This document shows, in pieces, positions 1 to 6,384 of a stretch of DNA of 15,963 nt. Source of the DNA: an uncultured Faecalibacterium sp. (lineage in GTDB: Bacteria > Bacillota > Clostridia > Oscillospirales > Ruminococcaceae); contig CAKSTO010000052.1 of NCBI GenBank assembly GCA_934501115.1, positions 1 through 15,963 on the forward strand. The letters run 5' to 3'. The position numbers and the translations under genes were made by a program. Under the pieces are notes generated by a model, which saw only the letters and a program-made list of their open reading frames with translations, had not been told where the DNA came from and ran no database searches. Each line of letters begins with the position of its first letter. Positions within the stretch are counted from its first letter, which is position 1.

Positions 1-74
1 TGTTTGGAAAAGGTGGAAACGGTAAGGTCTGGCGGTTATGAGCCGCCAGCTCTGACCAACTGAGCTACTAGCCC
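1..74 (-). tRNA. tRNA with CAT anticodon (Met-like); 5' half intact, 3' half not recognisable
   Basis: Read on the minus strand, a canonical tRNA 5' half is present. It has acceptor strand GGGCTAG (74-68), a D arm with GCTC/GAGC and an AGTTGGTCA loop, anticodon stem GGCGG/CCGCC (47-43 and 35-31) and loop CTCATAA with anticodon CAT (40-38). A short variable segment AGACC (30-26) follows. Bases 25-1 should then give a T stem, a TTCGANT-type T loop and CTAGCCC, but none of these is there. The molecule as read cannot fold as a tRNA. The CAT anticodon fits elongator Met or lysidine-modified Ile, and the 5' half alone does not decide. A promoter lies just upstream. The break could be an integration junction, a decayed gene or an error at a contig end. 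Confidence 0.6.
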
Positions 75-100
75 GCATAAAATGCGCTGCGGCAACTACC

Positions 101-129
101 AGTATAACAAATTCTGCGCAAAATGAAAA
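101..129 (-). promoter_or_regulatory. Promoter for the tRNA-like gene
   Basis: On the minus strand TTTTCA (129-124) and TATACT (106-101) are separated by 17 bases, predicting a start near 94, about 20 bases before the tRNA 5' end. The -10 matches 5 of 6 consensus bases and the -35 matches 4 of 6. The downstream tRNA half therefore still appears to be transcribed. Confidence 0.5.
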
Positions 130-147
130 GCGTTTTGCCGCAAAAGT

Positions 148-567
148 TTATTTTGTGCGGTGCGCTTCCAGCTTCTGCATCATGAAGGTATCCAGCATTT
201 CCTGCGGGAAGAGCGGCTCCTTGTAGCCAAACGCCTCACGGATGAAAATGAGGGTCACCACGGTCTGACGGCCGGGGTCGAGCCGCAGGGTGTACAGGGT
301 GTCCAGAGGCTGCTGGGTGGGTTGATGCAGGGTCAGGTGGAGCAGAAAACCGCCATCGTTCTCCCGGCGGCACTCGTAAGCAAATTCATCGGTGCTGCTG
401 TGCTCGTCCAGTCGGTCGAAGCATTCGTCCAGCGGCAGGTCGGTGCGGAATTCCGACAGACCGGACGGCCCGTACTGGCTGCGGCGGGAATTATCCCGCC
501 GGGAGAGCAGAAAGACGATGACGCCCAGAACGGCGGCAAGAAAAAGGATGGAAACAACGGCGTTCAT
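148..567 (-). CDS. Hypothetical protein with one N-terminal membrane anchor (139 aa)
   Basis: The protein starts with a hydrophobic stretch (about residues 3-21, MNAVVSILFLAAVLGV...) followed by SRRDNSRR. This predicts a single membrane anchor with the rest of the chain on the cytoplasmic side by the positive-inside rule. The remaining 115 or so residues are soluble, mixed alpha/beta in appearance and acidic in the middle (LDECFDRLDEHSSTDEF). I recognise no catalytic motif or family. I chose the ATG at 567 because GGAGG lies 7 bases upstream. A longer reading to 606 adds 13 residues without a comparable ribosome site. The gene diverges from the membrane-protein gene at 691 and ends 74 bases from the tRNA 5' end. 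No T-tailed terminator is visible after the stop. Confidence 0.72.
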   Translation of the reverse strand: MNAVVSILFLAAVLGVIVFLLSRRDNSRRSQYGPSGLSEFRTDLPLDECFDRLDEHSSTDEFAYECRRENDGGFLLHLTLHQPTQQPLDTLYTLRLDPGRQTVVTLIFIREAFGYKEPLFPQEMLDTFMMQKLEAHRTK

Positions 568-594
568 AGTGCACCTCCGGGAAGAGTTTTCCTT

Positions 595-600
595 ATTGTA
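595..600 (-). promoter_or_regulatory. Extended -10 of the leftward hypothetical gene
   Basis: The minus strand reads TGT-TACAAT, an extended -10 element about 28 bases upstream of the start codon at 567. No good -35 lies 17 bases further up, as usual when the TGN extension is present. It sits back to back with the rightward -10 at 624-629. Confidence 0.4.
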
Positions 601-620
601 ACACAACGCGCGGAGTTTTG

Positions 621-629
621 TGCTATAAT
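621..629 (+). promoter_or_regulatory. Extended -10 promoter for the rightward block
   Basis: TGC-TATAAT is a perfect -10 with the TGN extension, about 62 bases upstream of the ATG at 691. The -35 region (about 601-606) is poor. It probably drives the membrane protein and the GHL10-like gene together. Confidence 0.5.
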
Positions 630-690
630 ATTTTTAATTCTTTGAAACTTTTGTCAGGAGCCTGCATCTGATGCGGGCGGGAGGAACACA

Positions 691-1191
691 ATGAAGCTCA
701 AATTCACACGAAAGACCTGGTACTTTTTCCTGCTGGCTGCTGCGGCGGCATCCATGCTGGGCGGCTTTGCCGTTCTGGGCGGCATGGATTTTTCGGGGCT
801 GGAGCTCATCGTGTTCTGCATCACCGGCATTGCAGTGCTGTTTCTTGCAGCACAGAAGGGCGCACCGGCCAAGGATAAGCGCAATTATACGCTGGTGTTC
901 GTGCTGCTGATGCTCAGCAAGCTGGCGGCTGACGGCTGGGCGGGCGACCTGTGCTCGGCGCTGGTGTGGCCTGCGCTGCTGGGCATCGAGTACAGCCACG
1001 GAAAGCCCATCCAGCGCCCGCTGCAGCTGGTGTGCGTCTCCGAGGCGCTGCGGCTTTTGTTCTGGCTGCTGACCCGCTATGCGGGCATGAGCGGCTTTGC
1101 CTTCTGGACGAACATCCTGTTCGTGCTGCTGGCCTGCGCCCGGGGCTGGGCGGCTTTGACCCTTTATAAGACGCAGGAGGAGACCCTTTGA
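691..1191 (+). CDS. Small integral membrane protein of unknown function (166 aa)
   Basis: I do not recognise a named family. By eye there are about five hydrophobic segments: near residues 10-30, 36-54, 68-85 (shorter, with charged edges), 108-124 and 132-150. Short basic loops such as KGAPAKDKR separate them. There is no cleavable signal sequence and no catalytic motif. The start ATG at 691 has GGGAGGAAC just upstream. The 3' end overlaps the next gene by four bases (TTGA: start TTG, stop TGA), so the two are translationally coupled. This pairing suggests the protein serves the exported GHL10-like product, but that is inference only. Its overall look of several short spans with a tryptophan-rich C-terminal end is common among lysoplasmalogenase-like and other small membrane proteins, and I cannot assign it to one. 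Confidence 0.75.
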   Translation: MKLKFTRKTWYFFLLAAAAASMLGGFAVLGGMDFSGLELIVFCITGIAVLFLAAQKGAPAKDKRNYTLVFVLLMLSKLAADGWAGDLCSALVWPALLGIEYSHGKPIQRPLQLVCVSEALRLLFWLLTRYAGMSGFAFWTNILFVLLACARGWAALTLYKTQEETL

Positions 1192-2465
1192 CCCGGCGGC
1201 ACCGGTCAAAAGCAAAGGATGTACATGGGTTTGGCCGCAGGGCATTTCTGCTGGGGGCAGGTGCCGTTTGCGCAGGGGCAGCACTGTGGCGGCATCGGGA
1301 CGGCCTGACCGCAGCGCCCGCGGAGCCGCAGGCCGCAGCCCCGAACCCGGCACTGCCTGCGGTCGAGTGGCGCGCGGTATGGGTGAGCTATCTGGAATGG
1401 GCGGCGATGGACTTTTCCTCAGCGGAGGCCTTCCGCGCCGGATGTGTGCAGATGCTGGACAACTGCGCAGGCCTTGGCTTGAACACGGTGCTGGCGCAGG
1501 TGCGGCCTTTCGGGGACGCACTTTACAAAAGTGCGCTGTTTCCATGGAGCCATCTGTGCACCGGTACGCAGGGGGCGGACCCCGGCTTCGACCCGCTGGA
1601 CATCCTCCTGCAGGAAGCCCACGGGCGGGGGCTCTCAGTGGAAGCGTGGCTCAACCCCTATCGGCTGCGGTCGTCTGCCGCCATGCCGCCGAATCTGGCC
1701 GGAAACAATCTCGTCAACACGCACCCGGAGTGGGTGTGTGCAGTGGGAGACGGCCTTTACCTGAACCCGGCAGAGCCTGCCGCTGCGGATTATGTGGTGC
1801 AGGGCGTGGCAGAGCTTTTGCAGAACTATGCGGTGGACGGCATCCATTTTGACGATTACTTTTACCCCGCCGCCGGGGAAAGCATTGATGCGGTGCAGTT
1901 TGCAGCGTCCGGAGCGGCAGACCTTGCCGCATGGCGGCGGGAGAATGTGACCGCGCTGGTAAAGGCGGTGCATGACACGGTTAAGGCTGCAGACCCGACG
2001 CTGCGGTTTGGCATCAGTCCGCAGGGGAATCCAGATAACGATCTCAACAGCCAGTATAGTGATGTGACCGCGTGGCTGGCCGCAGGCGGCGAAGAGCAGG
2101 TGGTGGACTACCTCTGCCCGCAGGTCTACTGGGGCTATGGCTACACGCTGCAGAGCGGCAGTACCCGCTTTGCCTTTGAGAACATCGTGCCTGCGTGGCT
2201 GGCATATCCGCGCGCAGAGGGCGTGGCGCTCTATTTCGGGCTGGGAGCTTACCGCATCGGCGTGGGCGACGGCGGAGCGAACCCGGACAGCGTGAGCGGC
2301 TGGAGCACCGGAGAAGCCCTGACAAAGCAGGTGGAAGACCTGCGCAGTCAGAACGCGGGCGGCTGGGCACTGTACCGGTACGGCAGCTTGTTCGGAGCAG
2401 AGGCTCCGGCGCAGGCTGCGGCGGAGTGTACGGCTCTGCGCAGAGCGAACCGCGAGGAACCATAA
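1188..2465 (+). CDS. Family 10-like glycosyl hydrolase (GHL10/DUF187), probably exported
   Basis: The start is TTG at 1188, supported by AGGAGG seven bases upstream and the four-base overlap with the previous gene. Residues 17-40 (RRAFLLGAGAVCAGAAL) form a twin-arginine-like signal followed by a low-complexity Ala/Pro linker to about residue 57. The rest is a TIM-barrel protein of the GHL10 type. It begins with the hallmark WRAVWVSYLEW (61-71), then NTVLAQVRPFGDALY, a helix ending in VEAWLNPYR, then GIHFDDYFYP, whose acidic pair sits where the catalytic acid is expected. RFGISPQGN and a VVDYLCPQVYWGY strand follow. The family acts on glycans, with reported links to cell-wall or chitin-like polymers; the substrate here is unknown. 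The 425-residue length is typical for a single-domain member. No C-terminal binding module or anchor is visible. Confidence 0.85.
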   Translation: MTRRHRSKAKDVHGFGRRAFLLGAGAVCAGAALWRHRDGLTAAPAEPQAAAPNPALPAVEWRAVWVSYLEWAAMDFSSAEAFRAGCVQMLDNCAGLGLNTVLAQVRPFGDALYKSALFPWSHLCTGTQGADPGFDPLDILLQEAHGRGLSVEAWLNPYRLRSSAAMPPNLAGNNLVNTHPEWVCAVGDGLYLNPAEPAAADYVVQGVAELLQNYAVDGIHFDDYFYPAAGESIDAVQFAASGAADLAAWRRENVTALVKAVHDTVKAADPTLRFGISPQGNPDNDLNSQYSDVTAWLAAGGEEQVVDYLCPQVYWGYGYTLQSGSTRFAFENIVPAWLAYPRAEGVALYFGLGAYRIGVGDGGANPDSVSGWSTGEALTKQVEDLRSQNAGGWALYRYGSLFGAEAPAQAAAECTALRRANREEP

Positions 2466-2503
2466 AATAAGGCGGCAAACCGCACAAAATAAAGCTGCCT
2501 GTC

Positions 2504-2532
2504 TTGTGCAGTGCGGCGAAATGCGGTATACT
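2504..2532 (+). promoter_or_regulatory. Promoter for the lipoprotein-permease-metallopeptidase block
   Basis: TTGTGC (2504-2509) and TATACT (2527-2532) are exactly 17 bases apart, 74 bases upstream of the lipoprotein ATG. This marks a transcription unit separate from the GHL10-like gene that ends at 2465. Confidence 0.6.
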
Positions 2533-2605
2533 ATAGCTGTATCTGCCCGAAAATGGGCGGAAGGATGAAACGCAAAAAGAAGCACATGGCTTCGCGAGGA
2601 ACTGT

Positions 2606-3145
2606 ATGAAGATGAAAAAAAGGATCATTGCGCTGCTGCTGGCGGTTCTGCTGGCAGTGGGGCTGACCGGCTGCAAAGACGTCCTGAAGGGCATTGTGCA
2701 CAAGGTGACCGGTACGACCGATGAAGTGCAGGAACAAGATACCACCCGCTGGGCGGAGCAGACCAGTGACCCGCTGATCGTTCAGGGCATTGCTGACCCC
2801 TCGGCCAAGTTTGCCACGGCCACGGCAGACGGCTGCCTGTATGCTGTGTTCAACGGCATCTGGAGCCGTCAGACGGGCTATTTTACGGTGCCGTCCGGCA
2901 GCCTGAGCATCATGGGCTGCGGCACTGCCGAGGGCACACAGAAGTTCAAGGTGGCTCTGTGGAAAAAGGTGGACGGCGGTGCGGAGTACGTGCCGGACAG
3001 CACCTATTATATCAATACCGACGGCACGGACTACCGCTGCACCATTTCCGGGCTGGATCCGGCGGCGCAGTACCGTGTGACCATCTCCTATGATTCCAGC
3101 CGGTATTATCTATACGGCCTGTTGAAGGCGGAGGGGGTCGCCTGA
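2606..3145 (+). CDS. Small secreted lipoprotein, function unknown (179 aa)
   Basis: The N-terminus is a classic lipoprotein signal: MKMKKR, a leucine-rich core, then lipobox LTGC with the acylated cysteine at residue 23. After a charged linker (about 24-52) the mature part is rich in aromatic and small residues and looks like a beta-sandwich. Examples are GYFTVPSGSLSIMGCG, FKVALWKKVDGGAEYVP and a final YRVTISYDSSRYYLYG strand, resembling extracellular carbohydrate-binding or fibronectin-like folds. I cannot assign a family. GAGG lies six bases before the ATG at 2606; an in-frame second ATG two codons later is less well placed. The stop overlaps the permease ATG (TGATG at 3143-3147), so the two are translationally coupled. 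Confidence 0.8.
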   Translation: MKMKKRIIALLLAVLLAVGLTGCKDVLKGIVHKVTGTTDEVQEQDTTRWAEQTSDPLIVQGIADPSAKFATATADGCLYAVFNGIWSRQTGYFTVPSGSLSIMGCGTAEGTQKFKVALWKKVDGGAEYVPDSTYYINTDGTDYRCTISGLDPAAQYRVTISYDSSRYYLYGLLKAEGVA

Positions 3146-4065
3146 TGAATACACAGACTAAAAACTCTCTGCTCCTGCTGCTGTGCTCCTTTATCTGGGG
3201 CACGGCTTTTGTGGCGCAGAGCGCAGGCTCCGGCATGGGAGCCTACAGCTTTCTGGCGGGGCGCAGCTGGCTGGCTGTGCTGGTGCTGATCCCCACGGTG
3301 CTGGTGTTTGACGCCATCCGCCGCAAAAACGGTACGGATGCAAAGCCAAAGACCGCCGCTGAAAAGAAAAAGCTGCGGGTGGCCGGCTTTGTGTGCGGCA
3401 CGCTTCTGTTTGCAGCTTCGGCGGCGCAGCAGATCGGTATCACCATCAACCCGTCCACGGCGAAGGCCGGCTTTTTGACCGCCATGTATGTGGTGCTGGT
3501 GCCGGTGTTCGGCCTGTTTCTGGGGCGCAGAGGCAGTGTGCAGCTGTGGGTGAGCATGGTGGTGGCCGTGCTGGGTCTGTATCTGCTGTGCATGAAAAAC
3601 GGCTTTGGCAGCATCGAGTCCAGCGACTGGCTCCTGCTGAGCTGTGCGGTTTTGTTCAGTTTTCAGATCATAGCGGTGGATCACTTTGCCCCGCAGGTGG
3701 ACGGTGTGCGGCTGAGTCTGGCCGAGTTTCTGGTGGTGTCGGTGGAAAGCACCGCTGCGGCTCTTCTGTTCGAGGCACCTTCCGCAGCGCAGTTCGCGGA
3801 GAATGCGCTGCCGATCTTCTACTGCGGCGTGATGTCCAGCGGCGTGGCCTACACCCTGCAGATCCTGGGGCAGCGCGACCTGAACCCCGCCGTCGCCAGC
3901 CTGATCATGTGTCTGGAGAGCGTGTTCAGCGCATTGGGCGGCTGGCTGCTGCTGAGCCAGAGCCTTTCTGCGCGGGAGGCCTTTGGCTGCGCACTGATCT
4001 TTGCCGCTGTGGTGCTGGCGCAGCTGCCGCTGGAACAGCTCCGCTGCGCCAAAAAGGCCTCTTGA
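3145..4065 (+). CDS. DMT/EamA-family permease (306 aa)
   Basis: This is a ten-helix transporter of the drug/metabolite superfamily, with two EamA repeats of roughly residues 7-150 and 160-300. Diagnostic stretches are the first-helix motif SFIWGTAFVAQ, AAQQIGITINPSTAKAGFLTAMYVVLVP in the first repeat (residues about 92-119) and LNPAVASLIMCLESVFSALGGWLLL near the end. The last two follow the family pattern of a helix starting with T/P-A-...-L-E-P/S. It lies in the cytoplasmic membrane and probably exports or takes up a small metabolite; sequence alone does not give the substrate. The ATG overlaps the lipoprotein stop and follows a GGAGGGGG stretch. A short KNGTDAKPKTAAEKKK loop (about 62-77) is unusually basic for the family. 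Confidence 0.88.
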   Translation: MNTQTKNSLLLLLCSFIWGTAFVAQSAGSGMGAYSFLAGRSWLAVLVLIPTVLVFDAIRRKNGTDAKPKTAAEKKKLRVAGFVCGTLLFAASAAQQIGITINPSTAKAGFLTAMYVVLVPVFGLFLGRRGSVQLWVSMVVAVLGLYLLCMKNGFGSIESSDWLLLSCAVLFSFQIIAVDHFAPQVDGVRLSLAEFLVVSVESTAAALLFEAPSAAQFAENALPIFYCGVMSSGVAYTLQILGQRDLNPAVASLIMCLESVFSALGGWLLLSQSLSAREAFGCALIFAAVVLAQLPLEQLRCAKKAS

Positions 4066-4069
4066 GCCT

Positions 4070-4627
4070 ATGGCACAGAAGGAGCCGGAAAGTCAGCTGC
4101 GCTCTGCGGGGGGCATCCAGTACGAGCTGACCCGGAAGCGGGTGAAGCGGTTGAACCTTCGGGTGCGGGACGACGGCACCGTGGCGGTGAGCATCCCGCT
4201 GCGTACGCCGCCAGAACAGGCAGACGAGTTCGTCAGCAGGCAGGCCGATTGGATCCGGAACACCCGCACAAAGCTGATGGCGAAAGCGGCGCGTGATAAC
4301 TGCGCCCTGCCGGATCGGGAGACGGCGCTGGCCTGCTTTACGGCGATGAGCGATAAGGTCTACCCGGCTTTTGCCCGGGTGCTGGGCGGGCAGAAGCCGG
4401 TGATCCGGGTGTGCAGCATGACCAGCTGCTGGGGGGTGTGCCACATGAAAAAGCGGCAGATCACCTTTGCACTGCAGCTGTACAACAAGCCCCCGGCTGC
4501 ACAGATCTATGTGGTGGTGCACGAATACTGCCACTTTCTGCAGCCGAACCACAGCCCGGCTTTCTGGGCGGAGGTGGAAAAGATCCTGCCGGACTGGAAA
4601 GCCCGGCGGGAGCTGCTGAAACAATAG
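4070..4627 (+). CDS. YgjP/DUF45-type (M48-like) zinc metallopeptidase (185 aa)
   Basis: The protein has the YgjP-like layout. An N-terminal beta region carries YELTRKRVKRLNLRVRDDG (about 18-36). A middle part holds the family's SxWG-type segment, here SCWGVCHMKKRQITFA (119-134), leading to LQLYNKPP. Then comes the zinc motif HEYCH (151-155) with a likely third ligand in NHSPAFW (His161). These residues fit an HExxH zinc hydrolase of the UPF/DUF45 group, whose substrates are largely undefined. It is cytoplasmic, with no signal peptide. I start at the ATG at 4070, four bases after the permease stop, because the family begins here; the reading frame is open back to 4001 inside the permease gene. 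No strong ribosome site precedes it, so translation probably depends on coupling to the permease. Confidence 0.83.
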   Translation: MAQKEPESQLRSAGGIQYELTRKRVKRLNLRVRDDGTVAVSIPLRTPPEQADEFVSRQADWIRNTRTKLMAKAARDNCALPDRETALACFTAMSDKVYPAFARVLGGQKPVIRVCSMTSCWGVCHMKKRQITFALQLYNKPPAAQIYVVVHEYCHFLQPNHSPAFWAEVEKILPDWKARRELLKQ

Positions 4628-4654
4628 ACGTAATAAATCGGATAAACGGGCTAG

Positions 4655-4780
4655 CCCTCTCAGTCACCTTCGGTGCCAGCTCCCCCAAAGGGGGAGCCCT
4701 TGGCAAAACCAGAAACTTTTCCGCCATGCCAAAGGCTCTCCCTTTGGGAGAGCTGTCGAGCAGTTGCGAGACTGAGAGGG
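4655..4780. repeat. Palindromic dispersed repeat, copy 1 (126 bp)
   Basis: The ends are CCCTCTCAGTC (4655-4665) and its exact complement GACTGAGAGGG (4770-4780). Just inside each end lies a GC-rich hairpin, CTCCCCC-aaa-GGGGGAG on the left and CTCTCCC-ttt-GGGAGAG on the right. The flanking TTGGC/GCCAA bases pair across the middle. The whole element can thus fold as one long imperfect hairpin. It fills most of the gap between the metallopeptidase and the flippase, starting 27 bases after one stop and ending 53 bases before the next start. No obvious target duplication flanks it. It matches copies at 9407-9540 and 12491-12624 in plan. It is too short to encode a transposase, so it is either a non-autonomous (MITE-like) or a REP-like element. 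Confidence 0.8.
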
Positions 4781-4833
4781 CGAGGCTGCTAAAAAGTAGA
4801 AAATAACTGTATTCAAAACAGGAGGGAACTCCC

Positions 4834-6327
4834 TTGGAAAATGAAAAAAAGTCCGGTGGCGACAAATATTCAAAGCTGGCCGGCAACACATTGATCTTTG
4901 CGATTTCCAGTTTCTCCTCAAAGCTGCTGACCCTGATCGTGCAGCCGTTTTTGACCTACGCAATGGCGGAGATCTCGGATCTGGGTCTTTCCAAGATCCT
5001 GAGCCAGTACGCGAACCTGCTCATCCCGTTCGTGTCCATGGGCATGTCCAACGCCATCATCCGCTTTGGTCTGGATAAAGGCAACAGCGAAAAGCAGGTG
5101 TTCACCAACGGTCTGCTGACCATTCTGGGCGGCTTTGGCATTCTGGTGCTGTGCTGGCCCATTGCGCAGTTTTTGCCCGATATGGCGCAGTACGGTCTGC
5201 TCATCTACATCTATGTGCTCATGAGCTGCCTGCGTACCCTGTGCACCCAGTTCGTGCGCAGCCGCCAGTGGAACAAGCTGGTGGCTGTGGACGGCGTGTT
5301 GTGCACCGTGGCTACCATGGCCTTCTACGTGCTGTATCTGGTGGGCTTCAAGTGGGGTGCCAACGGCTACCTGCTGGCCATCATCAGCGGCGACTTTGTG
5401 AGTGTGCTGTTCCTGACAGTTACCGGAAAACTGTGGAATTACTTTGAGCTCAAAGGCATCAACAGGGGTCTGTGGAAGCAGATGCTGCGCTTCTCGCTGC
5501 CCATGATCCCGGCGCAGATCAGCTTCTGGATCATCAACGCATCCGACCTGTTCTTTGTGCGCGAAATGTGCAATGGTCTGGACGGCCACAGCGGCGACGC
5601 GTGGAGCGGCTTGCTGTCCACCGGCTACTTCCTGCCTACCATCCTGACCACGCTGGGTCTGATCTTTTACGATGCATGGCAGCTTTCTGCGGTCACCGAG
5701 GAGGAGGGGCGCGCAAAATTCTTTACCCAGATCTTCCGCACCTATTCCAGCGTGCTGTTCTGCTGTGCGGCAGGCATCATCTGGCTGTGCCGCCCGGTCA
5801 TGCACATTATGAAGTCCAACTATTACTATGCATGGCATTTCGTCCCGTTCCTCGTAATGGCGTCCACCTGCAGCTGCTTCAACCAGTTCATGAACAGCGT
5901 GTACGTTGTGAACAAAAAGTCCAGCCGCAGCATGGTGACCATGATGGCAGGTGCCGTCAGCAACTGCATCATGAACTACTTCTTCATCAAGTGGTGGGGC
6001 TCGGTAGGCGCGACCTATGCATCCTTTCTGGGGCTGGGGCTGGTGTTCACTCTGCGCGCCGTCGATGCTCACCGGATGCTCGGGATGCACGTGCACCCGG
6101 GGCGGGTGGCGGTCAACGCCCTTGTGCTGATGACCGAAGCCTTTGTGCTTCTGGCTGAAACGCCGCTCTACGGCCTGTGGACGGGGATCATCACAGCCGT
6201 CGTCATCCTGTATAACTTTAGCGGTGTGTGGGCGATGGCGCGTGTGCTGCTGCCCAGACTGCTGGGACATCGCGGCAAGGCGCTGGTGCGTGTGATCGAT
6301 GGCTGGCTTGCGCCGAAAAAGGCTTAA
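4834..6327 (+). CDS. Oligosaccharide/polysaccharide flippase, MATE-like (MOP superfamily, 497 aa)
   Basis: This is a large integral membrane protein with about 14 hydrophobic segments, the usual number for Wzx/MurJ-like lipid-linked oligosaccharide flippases. The N-terminus KLAGNTLIFAISSFSSKLLTLIVQPFLTYAM and the following GLSKILSQYANLLIPFVSMGMSNAIIRFGLDKG are characteristic of the polysaccharide-biosynthesis branch. The GLDKG-type loop after the third segment is common to it. It would move an undecaprenyl-linked glycan across the cytoplasmic membrane; the glycan is unknown, and no assembly cluster surrounds the gene. The start is TTG at 4834. AGGAGG lies eight bases upstream and there is no competing in-frame ATG until residue 44. 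A strong terminator follows the stop by about 20 bases. It is not adjacent to the glycosyltransferase at 9554-10582, so a shared pathway is speculative. Confidence 0.87.
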   Translation: MENEKKSGGDKYSKLAGNTLIFAISSFSSKLLTLIVQPFLTYAMAEISDLGLSKILSQYANLLIPFVSMGMSNAIIRFGLDKGNSEKQVFTNGLLTILGGFGILVLCWPIAQFLPDMAQYGLLIYIYVLMSCLRTLCTQFVRSRQWNKLVAVDGVLCTVATMAFYVLYLVGFKWGANGYLLAIISGDFVSVLFLTVTGKLWNYFELKGINRGLWKQMLRFSLPMIPAQISFWIINASDLFFVREMCNGLDGHSGDAWSGLLSTGYFLPTILTTLGLIFYDAWQLSAVTEEEGRAKFFTQIFRTYSSVLFCCAAGIIWLCRPVMHIMKSNYYYAWHFVPFLVMASTCSCFNQFMNSVYVVNKKSSRSMVTMMAGAVSNCIMNYFFIKWWGSVGATYASFLGLGLVFTLRAVDAHRMLGMHVHPGRVAVNALVLMTEAFVLLAETPLYGLWTGIITAVVILYNFSGVWAMARVLLPRLLGHRGKALVRVIDGWLAPKKA

Positions 6328-6346
6328 AATATCCGCATGGAACCCA

Positions 6347-6381
6347 AAAGCTCCCCGGCAGCACTGCCGGGGAGCTTTTTT
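6347..6381 (+). terminator. Intrinsic terminator of the flippase gene, possibly bidirectional
   Basis: AAGCTCCCCGGCA and TGCCGGGGAGCTT pair perfectly around a GCAC loop, with six T on the + strand. On the minus strand the same stem is followed by a short T run (CTTTTGGG). It could therefore also serve the convergent hydrolase gene, which ends at 6385. Confidence 0.88.
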
Positions 6382-6384
6382 GGT

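Noticed and set aside
4648..4657. GGGCTAGCCC palindrome, sharing CTAGCCC with the missing tRNA acceptor strand
   Set aside because: It is ten bases long, with no T-arm sequence before it. It is best explained by chance at the repeat edge.
4411..4889. Open frames running across repeat copy 1, and similar ones over copies 2 and 3
   Set aside because: They read through the palindromic repeats and give low-complexity peptides such as SSPKGGALG. They have no ribosome site.
4918..6270. 450-codon minus-strand open frame opposite the flippase, with similar long frames at 8054-9217 and 9527-10852
   Set aside because: The His/Gln/Ala/Gly-rich translations show no motifs, and each lies antisense to a well recognised gene.
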